Assembly: GCA_027943245.1 (NCBI GenBank)
Contig: JANDJZ010000250.1
Location: 1-64,000, forward strand
Length of the DNA stretch: 64,000 nucleotides
Direction: 5' to 3'
DNA from: Acanthamoeba sp. SK_2022b
Taxonomy: Eukaryota; Discosea; Longamoebia; Acanthamoebidae
In this document: piece by piece, positions 1-10,000 of the stretch
Position numbering within the stretch: position 1 is the stretch's first letter
How the letters are laid out: each line of letters opens with the position of its first letter
Notes under the pieces: generated by a model
Told to the model about the DNA's origin: nothing
Seen by the model: only the letters and a program-made list of their open reading frames with translations
Databases searched by the model: none
Translations under genes and position numbers: made by a program

Positions 1-433
1 CAGACGAGGCGGCGGCGCTGTGGTCGGGCGAGGGCGGCTCGCGCGAGAACAAGCTGTTCTGGTACTGCCACAGGCTCCAGTGGTTGGCCTCTTCGATGGA
101 CTGGGCGTAGGTCATGTCGCGGTCGGGCCTGCCGTCCTCCTCCTCCTCGCCAAAGTCGTAGCCGCCGTTGGCGATCTCCTGCATGACCTCCGCCTCGGGC
201 ACGTCCTCCTGCTTCGCTTGGCCACCAGTGGAGGAGATGCTGCTGAGGAAGGAGGGCGGGCTGGCGGTGGTCGCCCACTGGGACATCTCGCCCGCTTGAA
301 CCGCCGCGGCATCGCCGGCGAGCATGTTCTCCTCGAATGAGTTCCATTCCTCCCCCACCTGCTCCGCTTGGTCTCGGGAGAGGGAGCTGACTAGGTCTTC
401 CAGGCTGCGTGTGAGCCCTTGCTGAGCTGACAT
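1..433 (-). CDS. N-terminal part of an unrecognised acidic protein (gene runs off the window)
   Basis: A (-) strand reading frame opens with ATG at 433 and stays open to the window edge, 144 codons, so only the N-terminus is visible. It starts MSAQQGLTRSLEDLV and contains an acidic run (FGEEEEDG) and a tryptophan-rich piece (NHWSLWQYQNSLF). High GC3 and a clean start after an AT-rich upstream stretch support a real gene. I do not recognise the family. The frame could end at an intron beyond the window. The paired WxxxF/Y-like aromatic motifs may be docking sites, but that is speculation. Confidence 0.6.
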   Translation of the reverse strand, partial: MSAQQGLTRSLEDLVSSLSRDQAEQVGEEWNSFEENMLAGDAAAVQAGEMSQWATTASPPSFLSSISSTGGQAKQEDVPEAEVMQEIANGGYDFGEEEEDGRPDRDMTYAQSIEEANHWSLWQYQNSLFSREPPSPDHSAAASS

Positions 434-1460
434 TGCGATTTCTGGGAAGATTAAATCAGATGTAGTGTCGTGCACGTACACCCTCAATCAATCTCTCCCA
501 TGTACTACCCCTCTTTTCTTTTGCTGATAAAGGGGGGGAAATGCTGATATATGAAAAAACATCAGATCGTATGCTGCTTGACAAACGAAAAATGCGATTC
601 TATAAATGATTGAATTATTAATGTCAATTGTGCGACAACTCAAATCGGTTTCTGGTGGGGGGGGTAACTAACCTCCTACGGGAGAAGTGCGGAGCTACTG
701 ATTGAGGAAAGAGATGATGTAACAAATGCGGCGCAGAGAATGAGCGCCGTCTACCCGAGCATCAGAGGGGGATGGGATATCGTGCTGCAGGTGAAGGTGC
801 GGGCAGAAATGCTCGTGTCTGCTGGTGTCGAGATGGCAAGACAAGAAGGAGGAACGCGGGGGGTGGGGGGGTGGGGAGGTCCGCTTCTTCGCGAGCGGGA
901 ACGGCAAAAATTCTGTCGACATCGGCGGTTTGTTTGCTGATTGGCGTGAACCTGTCGGTAACTATTCCACCGGGGTTGGGCTTTTGGGCTCTACACGTTC
1001 GGGAATTCCTTTCCTCCTCTGGGCTTTTGGGCGGGTTGGTGTCTACAACAAACTTCCCATAATAGGCAAACAGCGGCACAGTGCCCTGCATGGCCGTACC
1101 TCGAGAGGCAGGGACAGGGACGTGACGTTATTCGCTTTACACGAAAAAATGCAAGGACGAGAGCGGCTGCACGCTGGTGGCGGAGCCACGACCAAGGTTA
1201 AGGTTGTGTTGGCCGACGCTGAAGCTGGCTCAACCAAGTGTGTAGAGGTGATGATGGAGTGGGACGGCGATCAAGGGCTTGAGTACGTGTCTGGCCTGTC
1301 CAGTGTCAACCTCTACAAACAGAGACTCCTTGATGAAGAGGACACCTCCACAAAGAGAGCCAGCTGCATGCGGCCAAGTGTTCTGCGCCTATGTTGGGCT
1401 TATAAGCTGGACTCACACTACCCAACATAGGTGGTCACCAAACTATGCGCCAACAACATA
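434..1460. other. Intergenic/degenerate stretch with a copied fragment of the ankyrin gene
   Basis: No convincing gene. Positions 434-700 are AT-rich and probably hold the promoter of the (-) gene ending at 433. A (+) frame runs 825-1430 but is glycine/arginine-rich with poor codon structure, so I do not call it. Within it, 1098-1114 and 1153-1174 match 5347-5363 and 5475-5496 of the ankyrin gene exactly (17 and 22 bp) in the same order and strand, so this looks like a decayed partial copy with an internal deletion. Confidence 0.5.
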
Positions 1461-1560
1461 GTTGGGGCTCGCTCTTTCTGGGCCTCCTCAGCACCTCTTA
1501 TCACATGCAAGGCCACTGATCACCCACTTCATCAATTGCAAATGCTCTGGCCACCCTACT

Positions 1561-1910
1561 GATGGTCCCTGTCTTGGGTCTGCTCTTGGACTACGTCAGC
1601 CGCAAGCCCATCTTCGTGTTGTCTCTGGTGTGTGGGCTTCCAGGCCTCCCTTGCTTGTGTGACATTGATGAGAGTGATTGGCAGGTTGGCAGCAGAATTG
1701 ACTACTTGGTGATGGGCCCAGTGGTCTTCTTTGAGCTGCCTCTGTGGGTGCACTTCATCTCACACACACTGAGCAGGACCACTTTGGCCACCTTTTGCAT
1801 GGCCTACATGTACATGGCCAACGTCTCCAACCCTCACAGCAGAAGCAAGAACTTTGGCCTGCTGGCACATGAACCTTCAAGCATCAATCTTAATAGAAGA
1901 AGAGCTAGTG
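1561..1910 (+). pseudogene. Remnant of a multi-pass membrane protein, possibly transporter-like
   Basis: The (+) frame reads as alternating hydrophobic segments, with a short LLLDYVSRKP stretch followed by helices around FVLSLVCGLPGLP and YLVMGPVVFFELPL. A D-x-x-x-R-K-P loop between helices is reminiscent of major facilitator transporters, but the similarity is weak. The frame runs straight into the unrelated copied fragment at 1911-1965 and stops at 1963, so the sequence is truncated or chimaeric. It lies in CpG-poor DNA. Family assignment is tentative. Confidence 0.25.
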
Positions 1911-1965
1911 TGAGCACCATGGGGAAGATGTGCAGCAACCGCTGCCAATGGAGTTCCAGGTGAGC
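1911..1965 (+). repeat. 55 bp copy of the 3' coding region of the AT-hook gene
   Basis: This segment matches 49397-49451 at 53 of 55 positions in the same orientation. Both differences are CpG in the AT-hook gene and TpG here: one in CACGGGG versus CATGGGG, the other in CCGCCGCC versus CCGCTGCC. Similarity ends abruptly on both sides. The direction and context of both changes fit loss of methylated CpG in this block. Confidence 0.85.
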
Positions 1966-2063
1966 AAAATAACTACGAAGGGTGTGTTGTCAAGAGGGGG
2001 ACCAACTCTTCCTTTTTCTCTCTTTTTTTATTTCTAAAGAGACACTCAACAGCTCAAGGCACA

Positions 2064-2154
2064 GGTGCCCTCCTGCCTGGTTGGTCTTTCAATATATATA
2101 CTGTGAGTGTGCTCCCTCCCCAAGTCAGGCATGGGTGCCCTCCTGCCTGGTTGG
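2064..2154 (+). repeat. Two direct copies of a 21 bp unit, 70 bp apart
   Basis: The 21-mer GGTGCCCTCCTGCCTGGTTGG occurs at 2064-2084 and, identically, at 2134-2154 in direct orientation. The spacer contains TATATATA and a pyrimidine-rich part. This could be a remnant of a tandem repeat or of a duplicated insertion target; nothing in between looks like an element. Confidence 0.7.
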
Positions 2155-2290
2155 CCTGATTGGGGAGAAGCAGCAGCCCTTGCTGCCACATCCTTCATCA
2201 GGCCAGGGTAGCAAAGAGTAGGCACAGTGTGTCACCCAATGGGCAAAGAAGAGTAGTTTATAGGGGAAGAAAGCAAATGACACCAATCAG

Positions 2291-4470
2291 TCAGAACCTC
2301 TGCACCTCATGAATGTGGCCACAAGTGTCACCTACATAGACAGAGTTGCCAAGCACAACAATGGCACTGCTGCCAGAGATCCTTTCATTTTGGAGCCACC
2401 ATGAGCATGACTGGCCCACAACCAGCCCCACAGCCCAACTGGTTGTTGAAGAAGACAATGACAAAGATGAAGAAGACAATGATGATGATGACAACAATGA
2501 AGAAGATGAATCACTGCCCCTTGTGTCTGTGGTAGACCAAGCCATGTGTGGTAAGGGCCAAGTTGTACACAACCACACCACTCAGGCCACTCCCACTATA
2601 CTTCTTCTTGTTGTTGGCCTTCTGCAATAGTGGGAGCTCCACTGCCAATGGTGAGAGCCACTTGGCCAGGGCAATCAGAGCCTAAGCATTCAAAGTGGCA
2701 ACAAAGAGCTTGGTGGCACCCATGGTGAGGCACAGCAGGGCCTGCACCAGATGCATGCCAGGGCACATGTGGACCAGCTGCCATGGCAGCCTGTTGCTGC
2801 CACTGTTGTTCTTCCTGTGTTGGGTTTGACTGAAGATGAGCATGCATGCCCTGCCAGTTGCTGCCAGCTCATTCTTCCCTCCTGACTGGCAGAAGGCCAC
2901 AGCCATGGTGTCCTCTTGGCCACCTTCCTCCTCACCCATCCTGAGGGTGATGGCACATGGTTCCCAGGACTTGTTGAGTCTGATGAATTCCATGTCTCTC
3001 CAGAGCAGCTTCTCCTTGCACTGTTGGCTGCTCCTGAGGTTGTGGGCTGTCAGACAGGCAGCCCCTCCTGACAACAATGATGATGATGACCATGACAATG
3101 ACTTGCTGATGACGTAGAGGCAGCCAATGGTCAACTGGAGTGAGGGCCAGAAGGCAACAAGATCACTGATAGTTGCTACTGATTGTAGCTCTACCTCCTC
3201 ACCATCTGTGCTGTCCGTGGCCCTCATGCTGCTATTGATGGGGATTTACCATAGCTTGGTTCCATCAGTGACCAGCAGCTGGTTGATTCCCAAATGAGTA
3301 GAGATGGCCATGTGTCAGATGGAAAAACAGCCTAGCTCAATGGTCCAAATGATTGGAGTGTATGCTTCTCTGGTGCACAGAGTGCCTCTTGGAGAGTGGA
3401 GGCCATGAGTGTTGGCCCAACTGGTGCATAGGATGATGATGATGATGATGAATGTTGTGGTGAAGAAGAAGAAAAAGAAGAAAAAGAACAAGAAGAAGAA
3501 CATGTAATGGCAATTGTGGCTTACCTGTGGTTTGTACTTCTCCTTGGCCAGTTGCTGGAGCAGCTCTTGGTTGCTGGTGGTGAGCATATCCACAAGTTGC
3601 TCAGCAAGAGGAGAGAGAAAGAAAGAGAGAGAGAGAGAGAAAGAAAGAGGAGAGAAAAGAGGGAGGGGAGCACAAATGGGGAAAGTATGGTGAGGAGCTC
3701 TTGGAGCACACAGCCAATGCTGTAGATGTCAATGGAGTTGGTGTGGAAATGGGGCTTGCGGTTGGACTGCAGCAGCTCTGGGGCCATGTATCCACATGTG
3801 CCCACACAGATGGGCATGCAAGTCATCCACCTGTCAGTCCACACCAAGATGCCAAAGTCGCAGATCTTGGGCACCAGAGTCCTGCCTGAACTTGAAACCT
3901 GTGCTTGGGGCCAAGATGAGTGAGCAACCGCCACCCCAGGGCTGGACAGGGCTTTGGTGGGAGGGGAGAGAGCATGCCAAGATATTCTTGGGCTTGATGT
4001 TGCAGTGGATGTAGCCTTGCTGGTGGCAGGTGAGGATGCCTTAGGCAATTCCAAGCACAAGTGGGATGGCCTCCTCCTGTCAGATGTGCTTCCTCCACTG
4101 AAGCAGCTCTTGCAGGTTGCTCTCATGTTGCTTAAAGATAAGCTGTGGCCCTTGGTTGTAGTAGACAAGCATCTTGACAATGTTGGGATGGTTGTTGATG
4201 ATGCTGCAGATCATGCACACACACCACACCATAGATGCAATGGTTATTATATATCTGGCCAGGCACCATGTGGTGGTGGCTGCTCCAAGGAGGAGGAGTA
4301 GTAGTGGTAGTGGTAGTAAGGGTAGGTAGTTGCAGTTCTCAGAGCTATACCTGAAAGCATATTGCTCAGCTTTGTAGGCATGTAGGTTGCACTTGTGATA
4401 GACCTTGACCACAGCAGGAGTGCCCTGGTACTTGCCCATGGTCATGGGAAAGCTTGAAGTGGAGCTCATG
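2291..4470 (-). pseudogene. Decayed protein kinase followed by beta-propeller-like segments
   Basis: Reading down the (-) strand, kinase landmarks appear in order: GKYQGTPAVVKVY (glycine loop and VAIK lysine, about 4,430), NNHPNIVKML (about 4,180), a catalytic-loop relic IHCNIKPKNIL (about 3,990), KICDFG (about 3,860), GTCGYMAPELL (about 3,790) and DIYSIGCVLQELL (about 3,710). Two stop codons interrupt the frame just before the catalytic loop, and HRD has become HCN. Further on, 3227-2682 and 2581-2291 contain propeller-like strands such as VAFCQSGGKNELAATG and GNSVYVGDTCGHIHEV. The whole lies in CpG-poor DNA. It may be an old kinase-propeller (Roco- or WD-kinase-like) gene. Some stops could lie in introns, but the loss of the catalytic Asp argues against activity. 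Confidence 0.55.
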
Positions 4471-5054
4471 CACTTAGCATGCGCCCTTGTGTTGGCAAAA
4501 GGGAAAGAGAAGTGGGACACAGCAGCAGAGAGGGAGGAATGAGATGTGGATGAGGGTGACAATGAAGAGCATGAGGAGGGCAAGGATGATGAAGAGCACA
4601 AGGAGGGCAAGGACAATGAACAAGAAGGAGAAGAGGATGAGGAGAACAGAAAAGACAAGGGCTGGAGGTGGGCTTGGAGCCACATGTTGAACCAAAGGGA
4701 CCAAAGCCTGAAATGGATACAGCTCCTCAAGCAGGACTGGGCCAAGGACCAGAGGGAGCTGATGGCACGTCAAAACAAGCAACACTTACTTCTCAGTGAG
4801 ATCACACTCTTCAATTGCACCCTTTGCCAGATTGATGAGGAGGCTGCCAAGAAGGCTGCCAAGGAGGAGGGCAGGAAGTGGAAGGTGGCAGCTCTTGTAC
4901 ACCAAAACAAGGCCAAGCAGAAGGTTGTGGCCTTTCTCAACAATCACAGTCACCACTGGTTGGTGTGGTGGGCCATGGGCAGGCAGAGTGACTGCAGCCT
5001 CATTGCCACTTTCCATGGGGGGTTCCAGCAGCTCTTGCTAGGATCTCCTAGAGG

Positions 5055-8000
5055 ATGGGCCTAGGCCTCCATAAGGAGAGCCTTATGGGACAGAGGTGTT
5101 TGTTCCACAATTTCCATATGTGCGTGTTCTCAGGAAACAGGTTTTCCTGTCGTTTTCTTTCTTGCGCTTCAGAAAAAAAAAAAAAAGACACGCAACCTTT
5201 TGGTTGCCTGGCCAAGGCAAGAGATGGCAGAGAGGCAAGGAGAGCTCGTGCCCGAAGGTGGGAGGAACCGGGAGAGGTGGACTTGTGGCCCCTGCACCAT
5301 GCGGTGCAGAACGGGGACCTCGCCTCGCTGCGCGCGCTTCTGTTGGACCTCGAGAGGCAGGGAGACAGTGGCGTGGCAGGTGGCAGCGGCGACGCGGGGG
5401 CTCTACAAAGCGAGAAGGAAGCGGAGGAAGAGGCCACCGCCTCGATTGTCGACCCCGCAGAGGTGTTGGCGAGGAAGGACGAGAGCGGCTGCACGCCCCT
5501 TCACTGGGCCGCTCGCCTGCGCCGCCCGCAGGCCATTGGCCTTTTGGCCGCCGCCATCCTCCGCTACTGCCACTGCCAACCGCCAACGGCAACGTGCGGC
5601 GGGACGCAGGCCGAGGCGGCCGTGCGGCGAGAGCCGAACCTCGACCAGGCCAGCGACGAGGGCACGACGCCGCTGCAGGAGCTCGTGGCCCTCGCCGCCA
5701 CCGATGGGGAAGACGCTCTTCCCGAGGCCGGGGAGGAGCACAGCGACGACGATGTGGGCAGCGTTCTGTCGTGCGTGCGGGCGCTCCTGGCTGCCGCTCC
5801 TCCCGGTAACGTCGCGGAGCCGAGCCTCTCCCCCCCCCCTCCCGCTTCCTGCGCGTCGATTTGTTGGCGTTTTGATGCGTGTGTCTGCGTGCTGACGACA
5901 TACCGATCGCGCGCGCGCGACGCGATGTTGTGCATTCATCACGCGCGTGACAGGATGCGTGGATGTGGAGGTGCGGGACGCGGGAACAGGCGCCACGCCG
6001 CTGTGGGACTGCGTGGCCAACGACTGCCCGCAGCTGGCTCGGCTTCTGATCAGCCGCGGGGCTGATGTCAACGTGTGCGCTTGCCCCCCCCCCACAACCG
6101 CCGGTCATCTCGGTCACCAGAGAGGGGGGGGGACAAGCCGGCCGCTGACGACGCAGGCGGCGGGTGGGCGGGTGTCGTGCGGCGCGTGCAGGGTGAGCGC
6201 CGAAGGCGAGTCGCTGCTCTTTCCGGCCGTGTCCAGCGGCGACGCCGAACTGGTGTCGCTCCTGCTCCAGAACCGGGTGGACGTTCGCCGCAGAAACCTC
6301 GAAGGTTGTGGTCTGGTTGTGGGGACGGGCCCGCTCGCCTCCTCTCTCTCATCACTCTGATCTATGCTCTCTCTCTCTCTCTCTCTCTCTCCATCTCTTT
6401 TGTGTCCAAAACCAGGGTTCACGGTGCTCCACGTGGCCGCCTACTCGGGACACGCGCACCTCATACCGCTCATCACGCAGCACTGCGACCCCGTCACAGG
6501 TGCGCACTCCCCGCTGGTTGGGTCTGGGTGTTGGGTGAGGGTCGTGGTATGTAAAATAATAATAATAATAATAATAATAATATAGAATAATAACAACAAT
6601 AATAGTGAAAATAGCATCATCTACAACCCTATTAACCGACCGTACTGATTGGGCCACGCGCTCAGGCGAGCGTGTGGGGATGGCTCTCGTGGACGTGCAG
6701 AGCGAGGCAGGCACCACCGCGCGCATGGAGGCTGAAGGGATCGGGCACGACGAGTGCGCCGGCCTGCTGCGACAGATCGAGGCCGGCAGGGCCCGCCACA
6801 CGCGGGAGCACGACCCGCGCTACAGCCCGCAGGCCCTCGACCTGCTCTCCGCCGTCGTCCTCCGCGGCCAGTCACAGCCGGTCGCGGGCCACTCGCAGGC
6901 CAACAGCAGGAGCCTCCTCCTCGCCATCGCCTCCCACCTGCACGACCCGCGAGACCTCGCCAGTCTCTCCATGGCCAGCTCCCTCTTCTACCACCACCTC
7001 ACCGCCGACGAACACGAAACCGGCGATGTCGACGTCGACGTCGACGAGGGCAGCGCGTGGAAGCGCATGTTCGTGCGGTGGTACGGCGCGGCCGAGGCGG
7101 AGAAGAAGGGCGCCGGCGGGCGGCTGTGGAGCGCGGTCTACGGGCAGGGCCGGCCCTTCTACGCCGTGCGGGTGTTCCTGGACGGGTGCTGGCGCGACTG
7201 CTTCCGCGAACGCGCCCTCGTCGCCACCGCCGACCCCTGCACCAAGCTCAACGTCGACCACCTCCTGCGCCTCCACTTTGTCTCCGCGGGTAATTCAACC
7301 CCCCCCCGCTTTCCCCTCTAGCGCATGAGAAGTGGCGTCGCGCGCGCGCGCGCGAGAGAGAGGGTTGCTGATAGCTGCACGGGCGCGCGTGCGCGCAGGG
7401 GAAAGCGGGGCGGCGGAGGCGCTCAAGGCGGCGCTCCTCTTTCCCCAGGGCTCCTTCGAATACCCGCGCTACGCCGGCACCCTCGTCGCCCTTCAGGGGT
7501 GCCCTCTCCCTTTTACTCTCCCAACTCCCCCAATGGCCCCATCGCCGCCGCCGTCGCGGCCACCACCACCACCACCACCACCACCACCACCACCACCACC
7601 ACCACCACCACCACCACCACCACCACCACTTCTCGCTCACTGCATGGGGGCTCTTCTCGTACGTGTACGCGACAGGAGGCGCGTGGTCGTGGTGCCCACG
7701 CCCTATCAGCGCACGCCCACGTCGGACGTGGAGGGCACCGAGGGCCCCGTCGACGTGTGCCTCATCTGCTTCGCCGCTCGGGAGCGCTCGGGCGATAACG
7801 TGCCCGAGTGCTCCTCCTCGTCTCTGCCGCCTCTGCCACGTTCGGTAGTGCCCCTCTTCTCCCCCCCCTCTATACTATCATCCTCCCTTGCAACTGATCG
7901 CCTGGTGGTGGGGTTGGGGGGGGGGTGGAATGTGGCGGTGCGCAGGCGCGCGGTGAGGAACGGGCGTGTCCTCCCGTGTTGCTGGTGGGCTTGCGCCAAC

Positions 8001-8304
8001 CCGATGCGGTGGAGCCACAGAGCAGTGAGCACCACGCGGCGACTAACACCGCCACACGGACCGAGCTGCAGAAGCGGGTGTGTGCCAGGCCTTCTCCTCC
8101 TCCATACATCGCCACGAGATATATGGATATATCCCATTGCCTCGTATTGCTCACGCGCGGTGGTCTGGTTTTGTGTGGCAGTTTCCTGAGGCGCCCTACG
8201 TCGAGTGTTGCCTGGGCGAGGGCGCAAAACCGCAAGCTGCTGGCCTGTCCGCGCTCTTTGGCCGCGCTCTGTCCCTGCACCTCCTCTCCTCGTCTCCGCC
8301 GTAG
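5055..8304 (+). CDS. Ankyrin-repeat / F-box protein with a C-terminal Rho-like pseudo-GTPase domain
   Basis: The first coding exon ends at 5805. Further exons include 5954-6074, 6192-6304, 6416-6499 and 6667-7289, then three or four more to the stop at 8302-8304. Ankyrin repeats are clear (LWPLHHAVQNGDLASLRALL, CTPLHWAARLRR, ATPLWDCVANDCPQLARLL, FTVLHVAAYSGHAHLIPLI). An F-box-like segment follows (LLLAIASHLHDPRDLASLSM, then WKRMFVRWYG). The C-terminus aligns with Rho GTPases (VDVCLICFAARERSGDNVPE, CPPVLLVGLRQP, APYVECCLGEG), but the P-loop reads GESGAAEALKAA without GK[ST], DxxG is absent and NKxD is altered, so GTP binding is doubtful. It probably acts as a substrate adaptor of an SCF-type ubiquitin ligase. 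A (CAC)n tract fills one intron. The start is uncertain: in-frame ATGs at 5055, 5085 and 5115 precede a low-quality leader. Confidence 0.75.
7560..7629 (+). repeat. (CAC)n microsatellite in an intron of the ankyrin/F-box gene
   Basis: About 23 uninterrupted CAC units between the Rho-like domain exons. Confidence 0.9.
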
Positions 8305-8420
8305 GTCGCTGTACCGCCAGCAAGGTCGTTTAATAATAATATTTTTAACTAAAAAATGGGAAGAGCTTTCACGAAACCAACTAGTGGCCACCTTATCAAC
8401 CACCAGCGCAAGCAGCACGA

Positions 8421-8932
8421 TGCCACGAAGAAGGAAGAGGAGAGGAGCAAATGTGGACCTGCCACTGGAGTTGCTGGCCGATATCTTCACCTACCTGGCT
8501 GCCGAAGTACTTCGGCGCCCCACTGTCAATGGCCCTACTTTTGGTGGCAAGACTGAGAGACGTCGGTGGTGGCGGTGTGCAGGAGCTGGGCAGGTGCCTG
8601 GCCGTGTGCTACGGGTGGTATGTCATTGGCTCAGAGAACCGGCTGTGGGCCCCACTCAACCGTCGATCGGGTGCGTGCTCCTGCCACGATTGACACAGTG
8701 CGTCCAGCAAACAAGGTCCTGATAGGTCACGCGTGCTTCGCTGTCTGACCTCGCAGCCAAGGAGCTATCAATGATCGATCCGAGCGGCACCTCAGAGTAT
8801 CTCCACTTCATCGGCCAGGCAAACATGCTCTGCTTGCCCAAGGTTCGCCGCACAGCGCCCCGGCGCAACCATCACGCAAGGCGCGCCCTCACTACGAATG
8901 CACAGAGGCTGATTTCGTGTACTTCACTCTCT

Positions 8933-8963
<31 letters not shown>

Positions 8964-9711
8964 CATGTTTATACGTGAAGAAGGTTACAACTGCGAGATC
9001 TACGCTCGCATGCGTCCCGCAAGTCTCCCCTACACGTGGCCGGAGGTGTTGCGATGTCCAAACGCATGGCAACTGACCGTTCTTTTTAATGCAGGTCGTC
9101 CACCGTACACCACATCTCGCTGGTCTTTGACGGTTGGTCTGGAGCCCTGCACGCGTGCTCCCGCAGACATACATACGCGGCGCTGGCTCACCGTGTGGCT
9201 CTGTTGTCACATAAAGGAGACAAACCCCAGTCGCGGCTCGTGCTTTGGAGCAAAGACCACCTGGCTGCCCTGGCGTTCTACCCCCTCACGCTGATGGACG
9301 TGTGCTGCTCTCCCTTGGAGGAGATCGACCCCATGGTCTTTCATCACGAGTACGTGTGTCGGATCACGGTCTCCTCCACCCCCAATACCTGTGCTCACCC
9401 TCGCACACATGATCACAGAGGCGGCTCACAGACCATCACGGCCGAGGGTATCCCGCTTCCTCCAACCACTCTGCCGTGGGTGGTCGCCCGCGTAATTTGT
9501 GCTGAAACAAAGCTTGTGCGCAGGTGAGATGGTGCGCTTCCAGGTCACCGTCGACGTGGGCTCTTTGTATTACGACCCTCTCGAGCGCTGCTACCGCGTT
9601 CCCAGGGACAAGCTCCGCAGGGAATGGACTCGGTACAACCACGGACCCCCGGTCCCTCGCTTGCACTCCAACTGTCCTCAAGTGGCGACGCCCCGACGTG
9701 CTCACACTTGA
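8421..9711 (+). CDS. F-box protein
   Basis: ATG at 8421 (MPRRRKRRG). Splicing out 8507-8582 joins DLPLELLADIFTYLAAE to ELGRCLAVCYGWYV and yields a canonical F-box (residues about 11-50, ending in LWAPL). Later exons give AKELSMIDPSGTSEYL, then a longer part with HHISLVFDGWSGALHAC and LAFYPLTLMDVCCSPLEE, and a last piece GEMVRFQVTVDVGSLYYDP. It probably recruits a substrate to an SCF ubiquitin ligase; the downstream domain is not recognised. The 3' end is uncertain: the simplest reading stops at 9711, but another frame continues to 9883, just before an AATAAAATAAA polyadenylation-like site at about 9,927. Its position directly after another F-box gene suggests a local F-box cluster. Confidence 0.65.
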
Positions 9712-10000
9712 GTGTTCTGGTGGCCGCCCATCAAGGGTCAGGCGGGCCATTCAATGGCGAGTGTGCGGCAGGCATATCGTCGCGGACTGCGTGGTGTGCG
9801 CGTCATTGGCCGAGCACCTCCCACCCAACCCCATCGACCCCCGCGTGAAGCTCAGGTGGCGTCAACCGAAGGCGCGAGCGTAGTGGCGTTTGCTGGCGGC
9901 GACTGACACCGCCGAGAGGGGCATGCAATAAAATAAAACCACAACTCGAAACGGCAAGGCACACAATCTTTTCATCGCACTTGCACCAGCACTGCATCGT

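Larger units (their letters stand above)
1462..5050. other. CpG-depleted block containing eroded gene copies
   Basis: Base use changes sharply here. Between about 2,280 and 5,040 I count only about seven CpG dinucleotides, whereas the flanking genes have several per 60 bases. TpG and CpA are abundant. This is the pattern left by deamination of methylated cytosine at CpG. Reading frames are interrupted yet still recognisable, so the block appears to hold old gene copies. The right edge is abrupt, near 5,050-5,200, where the CpG-rich ankyrin gene begins. Confidence 0.7.

Noticed and set aside
825..1430. 201-codon (+) frame as a gene
   Set aside because: Gly/Arg-rich, overlaps a copied ankyrin-gene fragment, no domain or upstream signal; the internal part after 1,150 is somewhat protein-like but not enough to call.
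4546..5064. 172-codon (+) Glu/Asp/Lys-rich frame in the CpG-poor block
   Set aside because: Mostly GAT/GAG/AAG low complexity lying opposite the kinase relic; no recognisable domain. It might be a coding relic but cannot be supported.
5083..6117. 344-codon (-) frame opposite the ankyrin gene
   Set aside because: Arg/Pro-rich shadow of GC-rich coding sequence; the + strand has clear ankyrin repeats.
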